Shown: positions 33,867 through 43,126 of the stretch, piece by piece
How positions within the stretch are numbered: position 1 is the stretch's first letter
Layout of the letters: each line of letters starts with the position of its first letter
Origin: Bog-793 sp050013835
Lineage (GTDB): Bacteria; Actinomycetota; Acidimicrobiia; Acidimicrobiales; Bog-793
Direction: 5' to 3'
DNA length: 64,000 nt
Assembly: GCA_050013835.1 (NCBI GenBank)
Contig: JBEKEM010000003.1
Span: forward strand, 1-64,000
The notes under the pieces: generated by a model
What the model was told of the DNA's origin: nothing
What the model saw: the letters and a program-made list of their open reading frames with translations, nothing else
Databases searched by the model: none
Program-made: the position numbers and the translations under genes

Positions 33867-35189
33867 ATGTCGGGGACGGCGATACTACGGGGCGTGGAAC
33901 AGCGGACGGTCCTGCGCGGCGTCGCCTCGCCCGGCGACATCGCCGTCGAGCAAGGACACGTCGCCACGATCGGCACGGTCGACGCCCGGCCCGGCGACCG
34001 CGTGCTGCGCTGTGACGGTGCCCTCGTCACGGCCGGGCTCGTCAACTGCCACCACCACCTCTACCAGTGGCTGACCCGGGGCCGGGCGACTGCCTGCGAC
34101 CTGTTCACATGGCTCACGACCCTCTACCCCGTCTGGGGGCGGATCTCGGCCGAGGACACGGCGGTGGCGGCTCTCGTCGGGCTGGGCGAGCTCGCCCTGG
34201 GCGGGGCGACGACGGTGTCGGACCACCACTACGTCGTGCCCCGTGGCGACGACACCGTCTTCGACGCCATCGCCGCCGCGGCGGGCACCGTCGGAGTCCG
34301 GCTGCAGCTCTGCCGGGGCTCGATGGACCTCGGAGAGAGCGCCGGGGGGCTCCCGCCCGACTCCGTCGTGGAGTCGATCGACGCCATCCTCGCCTCGACC
34401 GAGTCCGTCGCCGCCCGCCTGCACGACGGCGACCGCGTGATGGTCTCCGTCGCGCCGTGCAGCCCGTTCTCGGTGACGACCGACCTTTTGCGCGAGTCCG
34501 CCGCCCTCGCCCGCCGACTGGGACTGCGCCTGCACACCCACCTCGCCGAGACCGAGGACGAGGCGCGCCACTGCCAGGCGCGCTTCGGACTGCGGCCGCT
34601 CGAGTTGATGGAGGAGCTCGGGTGGCTCGGCGACGACGTCTGGTTCGCCCACGCCGTCCACCTCGAGCCGGCTGAGGTCGCCGCCCTCGGGGACGCCCGC
34701 GCCGGCGTGGCCCACTGCCCGAGCTCGAACGCGCGGCTCGCCGCCGGCCTCTGCCCGGTACGGGGCCTCCTCGACGCCGGCGCGGCCGTCGGCCTCGGCG
34801 TCGACGGCCCGGCCTCCAACGAGCTGGGCGTGCTGCTGCCGGAACTGCGCCAGGCGCTCAACCTGGCGCGGCTGCGAGAGGGACGGGCCGACGCCCTGTC
34901 GCCGGCCGAGGCGCTGGCGCTCGCCACCTCGGGGGGCGCGGCCTGCCTCGGGCGTGCCGATCTCGGCCGGCTCGAGGTGGGGGCGGTGGCCGACCTCGCC
35001 GTCTGGCCGCTCGCCGACCTGGCCGACATCCCCGACCCGGTCGACGGGCTCGTGCTCGGCCCCGACCGGCGCGTGCGCCACCTTCTCGTCGGGGGCCGCG
35101 AGGTGGTGGTCGACGGGAACCTCGTGGGCGTCGACCTCACGGCCGCGCACGGCGAACTGGCGCGGCGCTCCCGCGAGCTGTGGCGGTGA
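33867..35189 (+). CDS. 8-oxoguanine deaminase-like amidohydrolase
   Basis: A 440-residue aminohydrolase of the 8-oxoguanine deaminase/hydroxydechloroatrazine hydrolase branch. LVNCHHHLYQWLTRG followed by LFTWLTTLYPVW matches that branch. Other metal-site blocks are TVSDHHYV, LHTHLAETEDE, FAHAVHLEP, and the aspartate in GLGVDGPASN. Deamination of 8-oxoguanine gives urate, which would put this enzyme at the head of the pathway. The substrate is inferred from similarity alone. ATG 33867 is used; a GTG one codon earlier is possible. It heads the forward operon that runs through the XdhD-like gene. Confidence 0.82.
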   Translation: MSGTAILRGVEQRTVLRGVASPGDIAVEQGHVATIGTVDARPGDRVLRCDGALVTAGLVNCHHHLYQWLTRGRATACDLFTWLTTLYPVWGRISAEDTAVAALVGLGELALGGATTVSDHHYVVPRGDDTVFDAIAAAAGTVGVRLQLCRGSMDLGESAGGLPPDSVVESIDAILASTESVAARLHDGDRVMVSVAPCSPFSVTTDLLRESAALARRLGLRLHTHLAETEDEARHCQARFGLRPLELMEELGWLGDDVWFAHAVHLEPAEVAALGDARAGVAHCPSSNARLAAGLCPVRGLLDAGAAVGLGVDGPASNELGVLLPELRQALNLARLREGRADALSPAEALALATSGGAACLGRADLGRLEVGAVADLAVWPLADLADIPDPVDGLVLGPDRRVRHLLVGGREVVVDGNLVGVDLTAAHGELARRSRELWR

Positions 35190-35199
35190 GGGCCACACC

Positions 35200-36606
35200 G
35201 TGCTGATCCGCGGCGGCACCGTCATCGACGAGACGGGCGAGCGTCCGGCCGACCTCCGGGTCGGTGACGACGGCCGGGTGACCGAGGTGGCGCCGGGGCT
35301 CGCCCCCCGCCCGGGCGAGGACGTGCACGACGCGGCCGGCAGGCTCGTCGTGCCCGGCGGCGTCGACCCCCACACGCACATGGCGCTCCCGGTCGGGGCG
35401 GTGCGCGTCTCGGACGATTTCGCCACCGGGACGAGGGCGGCGGCGATCGGCGGCACGACGACGATCATCGACTACATCACGCCCGAACGCGGCGAGGACC
35501 CGATGCACGCCGCGGCGAGATGGCGCAGACTCGCGGAGCCCGCGTCGATCGACTGGGGCCTGCACCTCAGCTTCACCGCTGTCGTCCCCGAGGCGGTCGT
35601 CGCCGGGGCGGTCGCGGAAGGCATCACCTCGTTCAAGCTCTACCTCGCCTACCCCGACCGCCTGCAGGTCGACGACGGCACGGTCGTCGCGCTGATGCGC
35701 TCGGCCCGGCGCCAGGGGGCGCTCGTCACCCTCCACTGCGAGAACGGCGCGGCGATCGAAGAACTCCGGCGCGAGGCGCTGGCGGAAGGTCGCACGGCGG
35801 TCATCGAGCACGCCCGCACGCGACCGCCCCTCCTCGAAGCGGAGGCGACGGCGCGCGCCGCGGTCCTCGCCGAGCTGACCGGCGCCGCCATCTACGTCGT
35901 ACACGTCTCCTGCGGCGACGCCCTCGCCGAGATCCGCGCCGCCCGGGAGCGGGGGGTCCGGGTCCAGGCGGAGACCTGCCCGCAGTACCTCTACCTCGAC
36001 GAGACCAGGCTCGGGGGCCCCGACGCGGCGGACTTCGTCTGCACGCCCCCGTTGCGCCCGGCGGGAGAAGCCGACCGCCTGTGGGAGGGCCTCGCCCGGG
36101 GGTGGATCCAGACCGTCGGCACCGACCACTGCCCGTTCCGGCGCGCCGACCGCCGCGCCGGGGTCACCGGGCTGCCGGGAGGCGCGCGCGATTTCACGGA
36201 GATCCCCGGCGGCCTCCCGGGCGTCGAGACGCGGCTCGCCCTCATCTGGCAGGGGGTGCGCGACGGCCGGATCAGCGCCGCCGACTGGGTGCGGATCTGC
36301 GCCACGGCGCCGGCGCAGGCCTTCGGGCTCTGGCCGGTGAAGGGCTCGCTCGGAGTCGGCGCCGACGCCGACGTGGTGGTCTGGGACCCCGAGCGACGCC
36401 AACCGCTCGGCGCCGCCGACCTCGACATGGCGGTCGACCACTCCCCCTACGAGGGCATGGTCGCCACCGGCTGGCCCGAGCTGGTGCTGAGCCGCGGCCG
36501 GCCGGTCGCCCGCGACGGGCGCTTCGTCGGCGAGGCCGGCTGGGGCCGCTACCTGGCCCGTTCGACGCTCGCGCCCGGGGGGGACCCTCCGACGGGGAGA
36601 CGTTAG
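35200..36606 (+). CDS. Dihydropyrimidinase/hydantoinase family cyclic amidohydrolase
   Basis: A 468-residue metallo-dependent hydrolase of the D-hydantoinase group (HyuA in E. coli). The metal residues are visible: DPHTHMAL, the carboxylated lysine in ITSFKLYLAYP, LHCENG, VHVSCG and GTDHCPF. These enzymes open cyclic amides such as hydantoins and dihydropyrimidines; in purine clusters HyuA is proposed to open an imidazolone or hydantoin-like intermediate. GTG 35200 has GAGGG 7 bases upstream and starts 10 bases after the deaminase stop. It would produce a carbamoyl (ureido) acid suitable for the transcarbamylases. Confidence 0.87.
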   Translation: MLIRGGTVIDETGERPADLRVGDDGRVTEVAPGLAPRPGEDVHDAAGRLVVPGGVDPHTHMALPVGAVRVSDDFATGTRAAAIGGTTTIIDYITPERGEDPMHAAARWRRLAEPASIDWGLHLSFTAVVPEAVVAGAVAEGITSFKLYLAYPDRLQVDDGTVVALMRSARRQGALVTLHCENGAAIEELRREALAEGRTAVIEHARTRPPLLEAEATARAAVLAELTGAAIYVVHVSCGDALAEIRAARERGVRVQAETCPQYLYLDETRLGGPDAADFVCTPPLRPAGEADRLWEGLARGWIQTVGTDHCPFRRADRRAGVTGLPGGARDFTEIPGGLPGVETRLALIWQGVRDGRISAADWVRICATAPAQAFGLWPVKGSLGVGADADVVVWDPERRQPLGAADLDMAVDHSPYEGMVATGWPELVLSRGRPVARDGRFVGEAGWGRYLARSTLAPGGDPPTGRR

Positions 36607-36643
36607 GCTCGTCCGCGAACCTCCCGGGAGGTACTGGCTCGAG

Positions 36644-37381
36644 ATGGAGAGCACTGCTCGGTACTCGCGCCCGCAGTCGTTAAGGGAGGCGCTCTCGCTG
36701 CTCGAGAGCCCTTCGGCGGCGGTGATCGGTGGGGGGACGAGGTTCCGCGCGCGCGACGGCTCGGCGTCCGTCGAGGTGGTCGACCTGCAGGCGCTCGGCC
36801 TCGACACGATCTCTCGACGTGGTGACGGCACCCTCACGATCGGCGCCGTGACGAGACTGCAGCAGCTCGCCGACTGCGACGAGGCCCCCCCGGTGGTGCG
36901 CGAGGCGGCGCGCCGAGAGGCACCGAGCACGCTGCGGGCGCAGGCGAGCATCGGCGGGTGCGTCGCCACGGCGGCCTGGGACAGCGAGCTTCTGGCGGCG
37001 CTCCTCGCCTACGGGGCACGCGTGGAGCTCGCCAGCGAAAAGGGCACGACGGAGGTCACGCTCGAAGCGCTCCTTGCCCGGCTTCCGCTGGCGAGTGGCG
37101 AGGTCATCACCGCCGTCTCGCTCGACACCCGCGGTTCGGCTGCGGTCGCGCGCACGGCGCGCACGCCCTCCGACCGCCCGATCGTCGCCGCCGTCGCCCG
37201 CCGCCTCGACGGGGTGTGGCGGCTCGCGCTCACCGGGGTCGCGGCGACACCGGTGCTCGTCGAGCCGGGGGCGACGGACCGGCTCGCTCCCCCCGGCGAC
37301 TTCCGGGGTTCGAGCGAGTACCGGCGCGCCCTCGCCGCCGTGCTGAGCGCGCGGGCCCTCGCGGCGGTGGAGGAGTCGTGA
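36644..37381 (+). CDS. YgfM-like FAD-binding subunit
   Basis: A 245-residue FAD-binding protein of the molybdopterin-dehydrogenase FAD family. The AVIGGGTRFRAR loop near residue 26 and ASIGGCVATAAWDSE near residue 100 correspond to the two FAD-contact regions. It is shorter than the 21.4 kb paralogue (290 residues) and close in length to E. coli YgfM. Its stop overlaps the GTG of the XdhD-like gene (GTGA), so the two proteins are probably made together as a complex. Without a 2Fe-2S partner in the complex the electron route to this FAD is unclear, as discussed for the XdhD-like protein. Confidence 0.8.
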   Translation: MESTARYSRPQSLREALSLLESPSAAVIGGGTRFRARDGSASVEVVDLQALGLDTISRRGDGTLTIGAVTRLQQLADCDEAPPVVREAARREAPSTLRAQASIGGCVATAAWDSELLAALLAYGARVELASEKGTTEVTLEALLARLPLASGEVITAVSLDTRGSAAVARTARTPSDRPIVAAVARRLDGVWRLALTGVAATPVLVEPGATDRLAPPGDFRGSSEYRRALAAVLSARALAAVEES

Positions 37382-40300
37382 GACGGCTCCCCCGCCACGA
37401 GGCATTCACCGCCGGAACGGCGAAGCGGGAATCGGGCGCGGGGCGGTCTGGAGAGCTCACGACGGTGGTCCGTCTCTCGGTCAACGGCACGCCCCACGCC
37501 GTCGCCTGCGGGACCCACACGACGCTTCTTGCCGTGCTGCGCGGGCTCGGGTTCTTCAGCGTGCGGTTCGGCTCCGCCACGGGCGAGACCGGCGCGGCGG
37601 CCGTCCTTTTCGACGGCCGCCTAGTCTCGGCCGACGTGCTGCTCGCGGCCCAGGCCGCCGGCCACGAGATCACGACGGTCGAGGCGCTCAACGTCGCCAC
37701 CGGCGAGTTCCACCCGATCCAGGAGGCCTTTGTCGAGGCCGGCGCGATGCAGTCGGGGTACTCGGCGGGGGCGATGGTGCTCGCCACGAAAGCGCTCCTC
37801 GAGGCGAACCCCGACCCCACCGAGGCCGAGATCCGCGACGCCCTGAGCGGGATCCTCGACCGGGAGACCGGCTACGCGAAAGTCGTCGCGGCGGTGCAAC
37901 GCGCCGCGGCGATGCTACGCGGCGAGAAGTACCCGCCGATGGACCCGGTCCTCGTCGACCCGCTCGCCGGGCAGGTGGGATCCCCGCCCGCGCCGGTGCC
38001 GGCAACCGACGGCGACGTCTCGATGGCGGTGCCGCGCCTCGTCGCCTCGCCCGACGTCCCGCAGACATGCGTCGTCGGCAAGCCGGAGACGAAAGTCGAC
38101 GCGCTGAAGCTCGTGAAGGGCAACCCGGCCTTCACCGACGACATCGAACCGCGGGGGGTGCTGTTCGCCAAGGTGCTGCGCAGCCCGCACGCCCACGCCC
38201 GCATCGTCGAGATCGACGACTCGGCGGCTCGCGCGCTGGCCGGTGTCCACGCCGTCCTCCACTGCCGGAACACGGCGCGCGTGAAGTACGCCTCGGGCGG
38301 CCAGAGCTGGCCGAACCCGCCACCGTGGGACCAGGTGAGCTTCGACGACAAGGTCCGCCACGTCGGCGACCGGGTCGCCGCCGTGGCGGCGGAATCGGTC
38401 GAGATCGCCGAGGAGGCCTGCCGGTTGATCAAGGTGACGTACGAGGTCCTCCCCGCCGTGTTCGACGAGATCGAGGCGATCGGGCCGGGGGCGCCGGTCA
38501 TCCACGACGAGCCGGACACGGAGGGGATCTTCGACGCCAGCCGCAACATCAGCCACCACATCGAGGGTCAGACGGTCTCCGACGACCAGCTCGCCGCCGC
38601 CTTCGCCGCCGCCGACCGGGTCTTCGAGGAGACCTTCCACGTCCAGCAGGTCCAGCACACGCCCATCGAGCCGCACATCACGATCGGGTGGCTCGACGAG
38701 GACGAACGGCTGGTGCTGCGCTCCTCCACCCAGGTCCCGTTCCACGTCCGCCGGATGGTGGCGCCCCTCCTGGGACTGCCCGTCAAGCGCATCCGCGTCG
38801 TCAAGCCCCGCCTCGGCGGCGGCTTCGGGGCGAAACAGGAGATGGTGATCGAGGACATCGTCGGCCATCTCGTGCTCGCGACGCGCCGCCCGGTCCGTCT
38901 CGAGCTCACCCGGGCCGAGGAGTTCGCCTCGACCCGCGTCCGCCACGCCCAGACGATCACGCTGCGCTCCGGCGTCGACGCCGAGGGCCGGCTCGTGGCG
39001 CAGGACATGCGGGTGGTCGCCAACACCGGCGCCTACGGCACGCACGGCTTCACGGTGAACTCGGTCTGCGGCCAGCACGGCCTTTCGCTCTACAACTGCC
39101 CGGCCAAGCGCTTCCGCTGCGACGTCGCCTACACGAACCGCCCGGTGGCGGGTGCTTTCCGCGGCTACGGCGCCCCCCAGGCGTTCTTCGCCCTCGAGTC
39201 CCACATGGACGGCATCGCCCGGGCACTCGGTCTGGACCCCTACGAGATCCGCCGGCGCAACTGGGTGCGGACCGGCGACCCGCTCGACATCGTGCTGCAG
39301 CTCGGCGAGCGGGGCGGCGTCGAGGACATCGCCCCCGAGGACATGCCCGTCGTCACGAGCTGCGGCCTCGAGGAGTGCGCCCTGCAGGCCCGGCGCGCCA
39401 TCGGCTGGGAGAGGCGGGGCGACCCCGCCTGGCATCGCCCGGCCGATCGGCCGAACATCCGCCGGGGCCTGGGGCTCGCGCTCGCCATCCAGGGCTCGGG
39501 GATCCCGCTCGTCGACATGGCGGCGTGCTCGATCAAGATCAACGACGACGGCTCGTTCAACATGCTCCTAGGCGCGACCGACCTCGGCACCGGCTCGGAC
39601 ACGGTCCTCGCCCAGATCGCCGCCGAGGTGCTCGGCGTGCCGGTCGAGGACATCCTCGTCTACTCGTCCGACACCGACTTCACGCCGTTCGACGTCGGCG
39701 CCTACGCCTCGAGCACGACCTACGTCTCGGGGGGCGCGGTGAAAAAGGCCGCCGAGGCGGCCCGGTCGCGCATCGTCGCCCGGGCGGCCCGCATGCTTTT
39801 AGTCGACGACCCCGGGACGATCGAGCTCCACGACCGGCGGGCCTGGGCGGCCGACGGGCGCTCGGTCGCGATGGGCGACATCGCCCTCAACGCCCTGCAC
39901 ACTGAGGACCAGGAACAGATCATGGGCACCGCCTCGCACGTCTCGCCCGAATCCCCGCCGCCCTTCGCGGCGCAGGCGGCCGAGGTCGAGGTGGACACTG
40001 AGACGGGCCAGGTGACCGTCACCAAGCTCGTCACCGCCGTCGACTGCGGCGTGCCCATCAACCCGGTCACGGCGAGCGGCCAGGTCGAGGGGGCGATGCT
40101 GCAGGCCCTCGGCTACGCCCTCTGCGAGGAGGTCGTCCTCGACGGCGAAGGGCGCCCGCTCAACGACCGGTTCGGGCCCTACTGGATCTTCCGCGCCGAC
40201 GACACCCCGCCGATGGAGGTCTACCTCGTGCAGACGATGGAGCCCTCCGGCCCCTTCGGGGCCAAGGCGGTGGCGGAGATCCCGATGGACGACGTCGCGC

Positions 40301-40401
40301 CGGCGGTGCGCAACGCCATCCTCGACGCGACCGGCGTCGCCATCAACACGATCCCGTTCACCCCCGAGCGCGTCTGGCGGGCCCTGCAGCAGGCGAGGTG
40401 A
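37378..40401 (+). CDS. xdhD: XdhD-like molybdenum hydroxylase with cysteine-free Fe-S domain
   Basis: A 1007-residue fusion of an N-terminal 2Fe-2S-type domain (about residues 30-175) and a molybdopterin domain (about 230-1007). The eight positions that hold cluster cysteines in relatives are S66, T71, A74, A85, S126, S129, D161 and E163, while the frame around them (VRFG, LFDG, ETGY) is kept. No cluster can bind in the usual way. The Mo domain keeps GGGFGAKQE, GAFRGYGAPQ and the glutamate in GAKAVAEIP, but the usual EMGQG reads DLGTG. E. coli XdhD (YgfN), as I remember it, shows the same losses, so this is a family property and not local decay. GTG 37378 overlaps the ygfM-like stop. Confidence 0.87.
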   Translation: MRRLPRHEAFTAGTAKRESGAGRSGELTTVVRLSVNGTPHAVACGTHTTLLAVLRGLGFFSVRFGSATGETGAAAVLFDGRLVSADVLLAAQAAGHEITTVEALNVATGEFHPIQEAFVEAGAMQSGYSAGAMVLATKALLEANPDPTEAEIRDALSGILDRETGYAKVVAAVQRAAAMLRGEKYPPMDPVLVDPLAGQVGSPPAPVPATDGDVSMAVPRLVASPDVPQTCVVGKPETKVDALKLVKGNPAFTDDIEPRGVLFAKVLRSPHAHARIVEIDDSAARALAGVHAVLHCRNTARVKYASGGQSWPNPPPWDQVSFDDKVRHVGDRVAAVAAESVEIAEEACRLIKVTYEVLPAVFDEIEAIGPGAPVIHDEPDTEGIFDASRNISHHIEGQTVSDDQLAAAFAAADRVFEETFHVQQVQHTPIEPHITIGWLDEDERLVLRSSTQVPFHVRRMVAPLLGLPVKRIRVVKPRLGGGFGAKQEMVIEDIVGHLVLATRRPVRLELTRAEEFASTRVRHAQTITLRSGVDAEGRLVAQDMRVVANTGAYGTHGFTVNSVCGQHGLSLYNCPAKRFRCDVAYTNRPVAGAFRGYGAPQAFFALESHMDGIARALGLDPYEIRRRNWVRTGDPLDIVLQLGERGGVEDIAPEDMPVVTSCGLEECALQARRAIGWERRGDPAWHRPADRPNIRRGLGLALAIQGSGIPLVDMAACSIKINDDGSFNMLLGATDLGTGSDTVLAQIAAEVLGVPVEDILVYSSDTDFTPFDVGAYASSTTYVSGGAVKKAAEAARSRIVARAARMLLVDDPGTIELHDRRAWAADGRSVAMGDIALNALHTEDQEQIMGTASHVSPESPPPFAAQAAEVEVDTETGQVTVTKLVTAVDCGVPINPVTASGQVEGAMLQALGYALCEEVVLDGEGRPLNDRFGPYWIFRADDTPPMEVYLVQTMEPSGPFGAKAVAEIPMDDVAPAVRNAILDATGVAINTIPFTPERVWRALQQAR

Positions 40402-40504
40402 CCAACCCGCCCCGGCCGCCCCGCCGGAGGGGGACGGGCGGTCTGCGTCCGGCCGGAAAGGCCCCCGATAGGCTGCGACGGTCGAGGGGGCAGGGACTGA
40501 CTTG

Positions 40505-43111
40505 GTGACGCCGGACGGCTCCGACGGGCCCGGGGGGATTTCGTTCGTCCTGAACGGCAGCCCCGTCGAGGTGCGCAACGACCATCCCCACCTCCTCGCG
40601 GCGCTGCGCGAGGAGCTCGGCGTCACCTCGCCCAAGGACGGCTGCTCGCCGAGCGGGCAGTGCGGCTGCTGCACGGTGCTCGTCGACGACAAGGCCGTCG
40701 TCGCCTGCCAGGTCGCCCTTTCGCGGGCCCGGGGCCGTTCGGTCGTCACCCTCGAGGGGTTCGACCCGGCCGAGCGCCAGCGCTTCGCGGCGGCCTTCGT
40801 CGCCGCAGGCGCCCTGCAGTGCGGCTTCTGCACCCCGGGGATCGTCGTCCGCCTGAAGGCGCTCCTCGACAAGAAAGGCTCCGGCCTCACCCGCGCCGAG
40901 GCCGCCCGGCACCTCGGGGCCCACCTGTGCCGGTGCACCGGGTACGCCAAGATCCTCGACGCCGCGGAGCTCCTCGCCGCCGGCTCGCCGCCGGCGATCC
41001 TGCCCTCCGGCGGCATCGGCGCCCGCGCCGCGCGCTATGACGGCGAGCGCCAGGCGCTCGGCGACGGCGGCTTCGTCGACGACCTCCGCCTGCCCGGGAT
41101 GCTGCACGGCGCCCTCCGGCTGGCCGACCACGCCCGCGCCGAGGTCGTGCGGATCGACACCGCAGCCGCCCGCACGCTCCCGGGGGTCACGGCCGTGCTG
41201 ACCGCCGGCGACGTGCCCGGCGAGTTGCGCGTCGGCATCTCCAGCGCCGACTGGCCGGTCTTCATCCCCGTGGGGGGCCGGACCTCGTACCTCGGCGACG
41301 TCCTCGCGATGGTCGTCGCCGACACGCGCCAGACCGCCCGGCGGGCGGCCGCCCTCGTCGAGGTGGGCTACCGCCCGCTGCGCCCCCTCACCGACCCCGT
41401 GGCGGCGCTGGCGGACCCGGAGGACGCCGCCTGGCAGCTGCCGGGCAACGAGCTCGCGCGCTGCGGCTACCGCCGGGGCGACGTCGACGCCGCCCTCGCC
41501 GCCTCGGCGCACACCGTCCACGAGGTCTTTGCGACCCAGCGGGTCGAGCACGCCTTCCTCGAACCGGAGTCCACCCTCGCCGTGCCGGGCGACGACGGCC
41601 GCCTCCACGTCTACTCCGGGGGCCAGGGCGTCTGGGACGACCGGCGCCAGATCGCCTCGGTGCTCGCCCTGCCCGAGGAGGCCGTGCTCGTCGAGCAGGT
41701 CTCGAACGGCGGCGCCTTCGGGGGCAAGGAGGACATGTCGAACCAGGCCCAGACGGCGCTCGCCGCCTGGCTGCTGGGACGCCCCGTGAAGTGCACGCTC
41801 TCCCGGACGGAGTCCCTGCTCCTGCACCCCAAGCGCCACCCGTTCCGGCTCGAGTACTCGGCCGGATGCGACGCCGCCGGCCGGCTCACGGCGCTACGGG
41901 CCCGTCTGATGAGCGACACCGGGCCCTACGCCTCGGTCGGGAGCCACGTGCTGGAGCGCGCCGCCGGGCACGCCTCGGGGCCCTACGTCGTGCCCGCGAT
42001 CGACGTCGAGGCCGTCGCCGTGCGCACGAACAATCCCGTCGCCGGCGCCTTCCGCGGCTTCGGCGCCAACCAGGCCCAGTTCGCGATGGAGGGGGTGATC
42101 GACCGCCTCGCCGAAAAGGTCGGGCTGAGCGGCTGGGAGATGCGCAGGCGCAACGTCGTCGCGCCGGGTGCGGTCTGGGGCCCCGGACAGGTGATGGACG
42201 CCGGGAGCCGGGGTGCGCTCGCCTGCCTCGAACAGGTGAAACCCGCCCTCGACGAGGCCGTCGCCGTCGGCAAGGCGGTCGGACTCGGGCTGGGGTTGAA
42301 AAACGCCGGCCTCGGCAACGGCGCCGTCGAGGTGGCCCGGGCCGTCGTCCGGTTCGACGAGGCCGGCGGCGTCGAGGTGCGCCACTGCTGGACCGAGATG
42401 GGCCAGGGGATCCACACGGTCGCCCGCCAGGTCGCCGTCGAGGAGCTCGCCATCCCGGCCGAACGGATCCGGGTCGTCGTCGACACCTCCCGCGAGCTCG
42501 GCGCCGGCCAGACGACCGGCTCGCGCGGCACGTTGATGGGCGCCGGCGCCGTCGCCGACGCCTGCCGGCGGGCCAACGAGGACGGACGCCGCCCGAACGT
42601 CGACTACGTGGGCGAGCACCGCGTCGACTGGACCAACTCGCTCGCCGAGGGGCTCCCCCACCCGACGGTGCATGCCGCCTTCTCCTTCGCCGCCCAGCTC
42701 GTCGTGATCGACCGCGCGACCGGCCGGATCGAGAGCGTGCTCGCCGTCCACGACGTCGGGCGGGCGGTCAACCCGATGCTGTGCGAGGGTCAGATCCAGG
42801 GCTCCGTGCACATGGGGCTCGGCTACGCCCTCTCGGAGGACTTCCCCGCCGACGAAGAGGGCCGGCCCCGCAACATGACCCTGCGGAGTCTCGGGATCCT
42901 GCGGGCCAAGGACGTGCCCCCGGTCCGGGTCGTCCTCGTCGAGGAGCCCCAGCCGCGCTCCCCCTACGGCATCAAGGGGATCGGCGAGATCGGCCTCGTG
43001 CCGACGGCCGGCGCCGTGGCGGCGGCGCTGCACGACCTCGACGGGACCTGGCGGGCGTCGCTGCCGATGTCCGGGCCGGCGGCGGGGACCGTCGACACCT
43101 CCGACGACTGA
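40505..43111 (+). CDS. Fused 2Fe-2S/Mo xanthine dehydrogenase (selenium-dependent type)
   Basis: An 868-residue protein that fuses the 2Fe-2S domain (about 1-160) to the molybdopterin domain. All cluster cysteines are present: DGCSPSGQCGCCTV, VVACQ, QCGFCTPG and LCRCTGY. The Mo domain has GGAFGGKED, AGAFRGFGANQ, EMGQG and GIKGIGEIG. The length and fusion match the selenium-dependent xanthine dehydrogenase group. No in-frame UGA is involved; in that group selenium is a labile cofactor ligand. The usual accessory genes yqeB, yqeC and selD were not seen nearby, so selenium use is unproven. GTG 40505 is chosen over TTG 40502. It starts about 100 bases after xdhD. Confidence 0.82.
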   Translation: MTPDGSDGPGGISFVLNGSPVEVRNDHPHLLAALREELGVTSPKDGCSPSGQCGCCTVLVDDKAVVACQVALSRARGRSVVTLEGFDPAERQRFAAAFVAAGALQCGFCTPGIVVRLKALLDKKGSGLTRAEAARHLGAHLCRCTGYAKILDAAELLAAGSPPAILPSGGIGARAARYDGERQALGDGGFVDDLRLPGMLHGALRLADHARAEVVRIDTAAARTLPGVTAVLTAGDVPGELRVGISSADWPVFIPVGGRTSYLGDVLAMVVADTRQTARRAAALVEVGYRPLRPLTDPVAALADPEDAAWQLPGNELARCGYRRGDVDAALAASAHTVHEVFATQRVEHAFLEPESTLAVPGDDGRLHVYSGGQGVWDDRRQIASVLALPEEAVLVEQVSNGGAFGGKEDMSNQAQTALAAWLLGRPVKCTLSRTESLLLHPKRHPFRLEYSAGCDAAGRLTALRARLMSDTGPYASVGSHVLERAAGHASGPYVVPAIDVEAVAVRTNNPVAGAFRGFGANQAQFAMEGVIDRLAEKVGLSGWEMRRRNVVAPGAVWGPGQVMDAGSRGALACLEQVKPALDEAVAVGKAVGLGLGLKNAGLGNGAVEVARAVVRFDEAGGVEVRHCWTEMGQGIHTVARQVAVEELAIPAERIRVVVDTSRELGAGQTTGSRGTLMGAGAVADACRRANEDGRRPNVDYVGEHRVDWTNSLAEGLPHPTVHAAFSFAAQLVVIDRATGRIESVLAVHDVGRAVNPMLCEGQIQGSVHMGLGYALSEDFPADEEGRPRNMTLRSLGILRAKDVPPVRVVLVEEPQPRSPYGIKGIGEIGLVPTAGAVAAALHDLDGTWRASLPMSGPAAGTVDTSDD

Positions 43112-43126
43112 GGCCCGGCGGTCGGC

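Noticed and set aside
40505..43111. In-frame UGA (selenocysteine) in the selenium-type xanthine dehydrogenase
   Set aside because: No internal UGA occurs in the frame; selenium in this family is a cofactor ligand, not selenocysteine.
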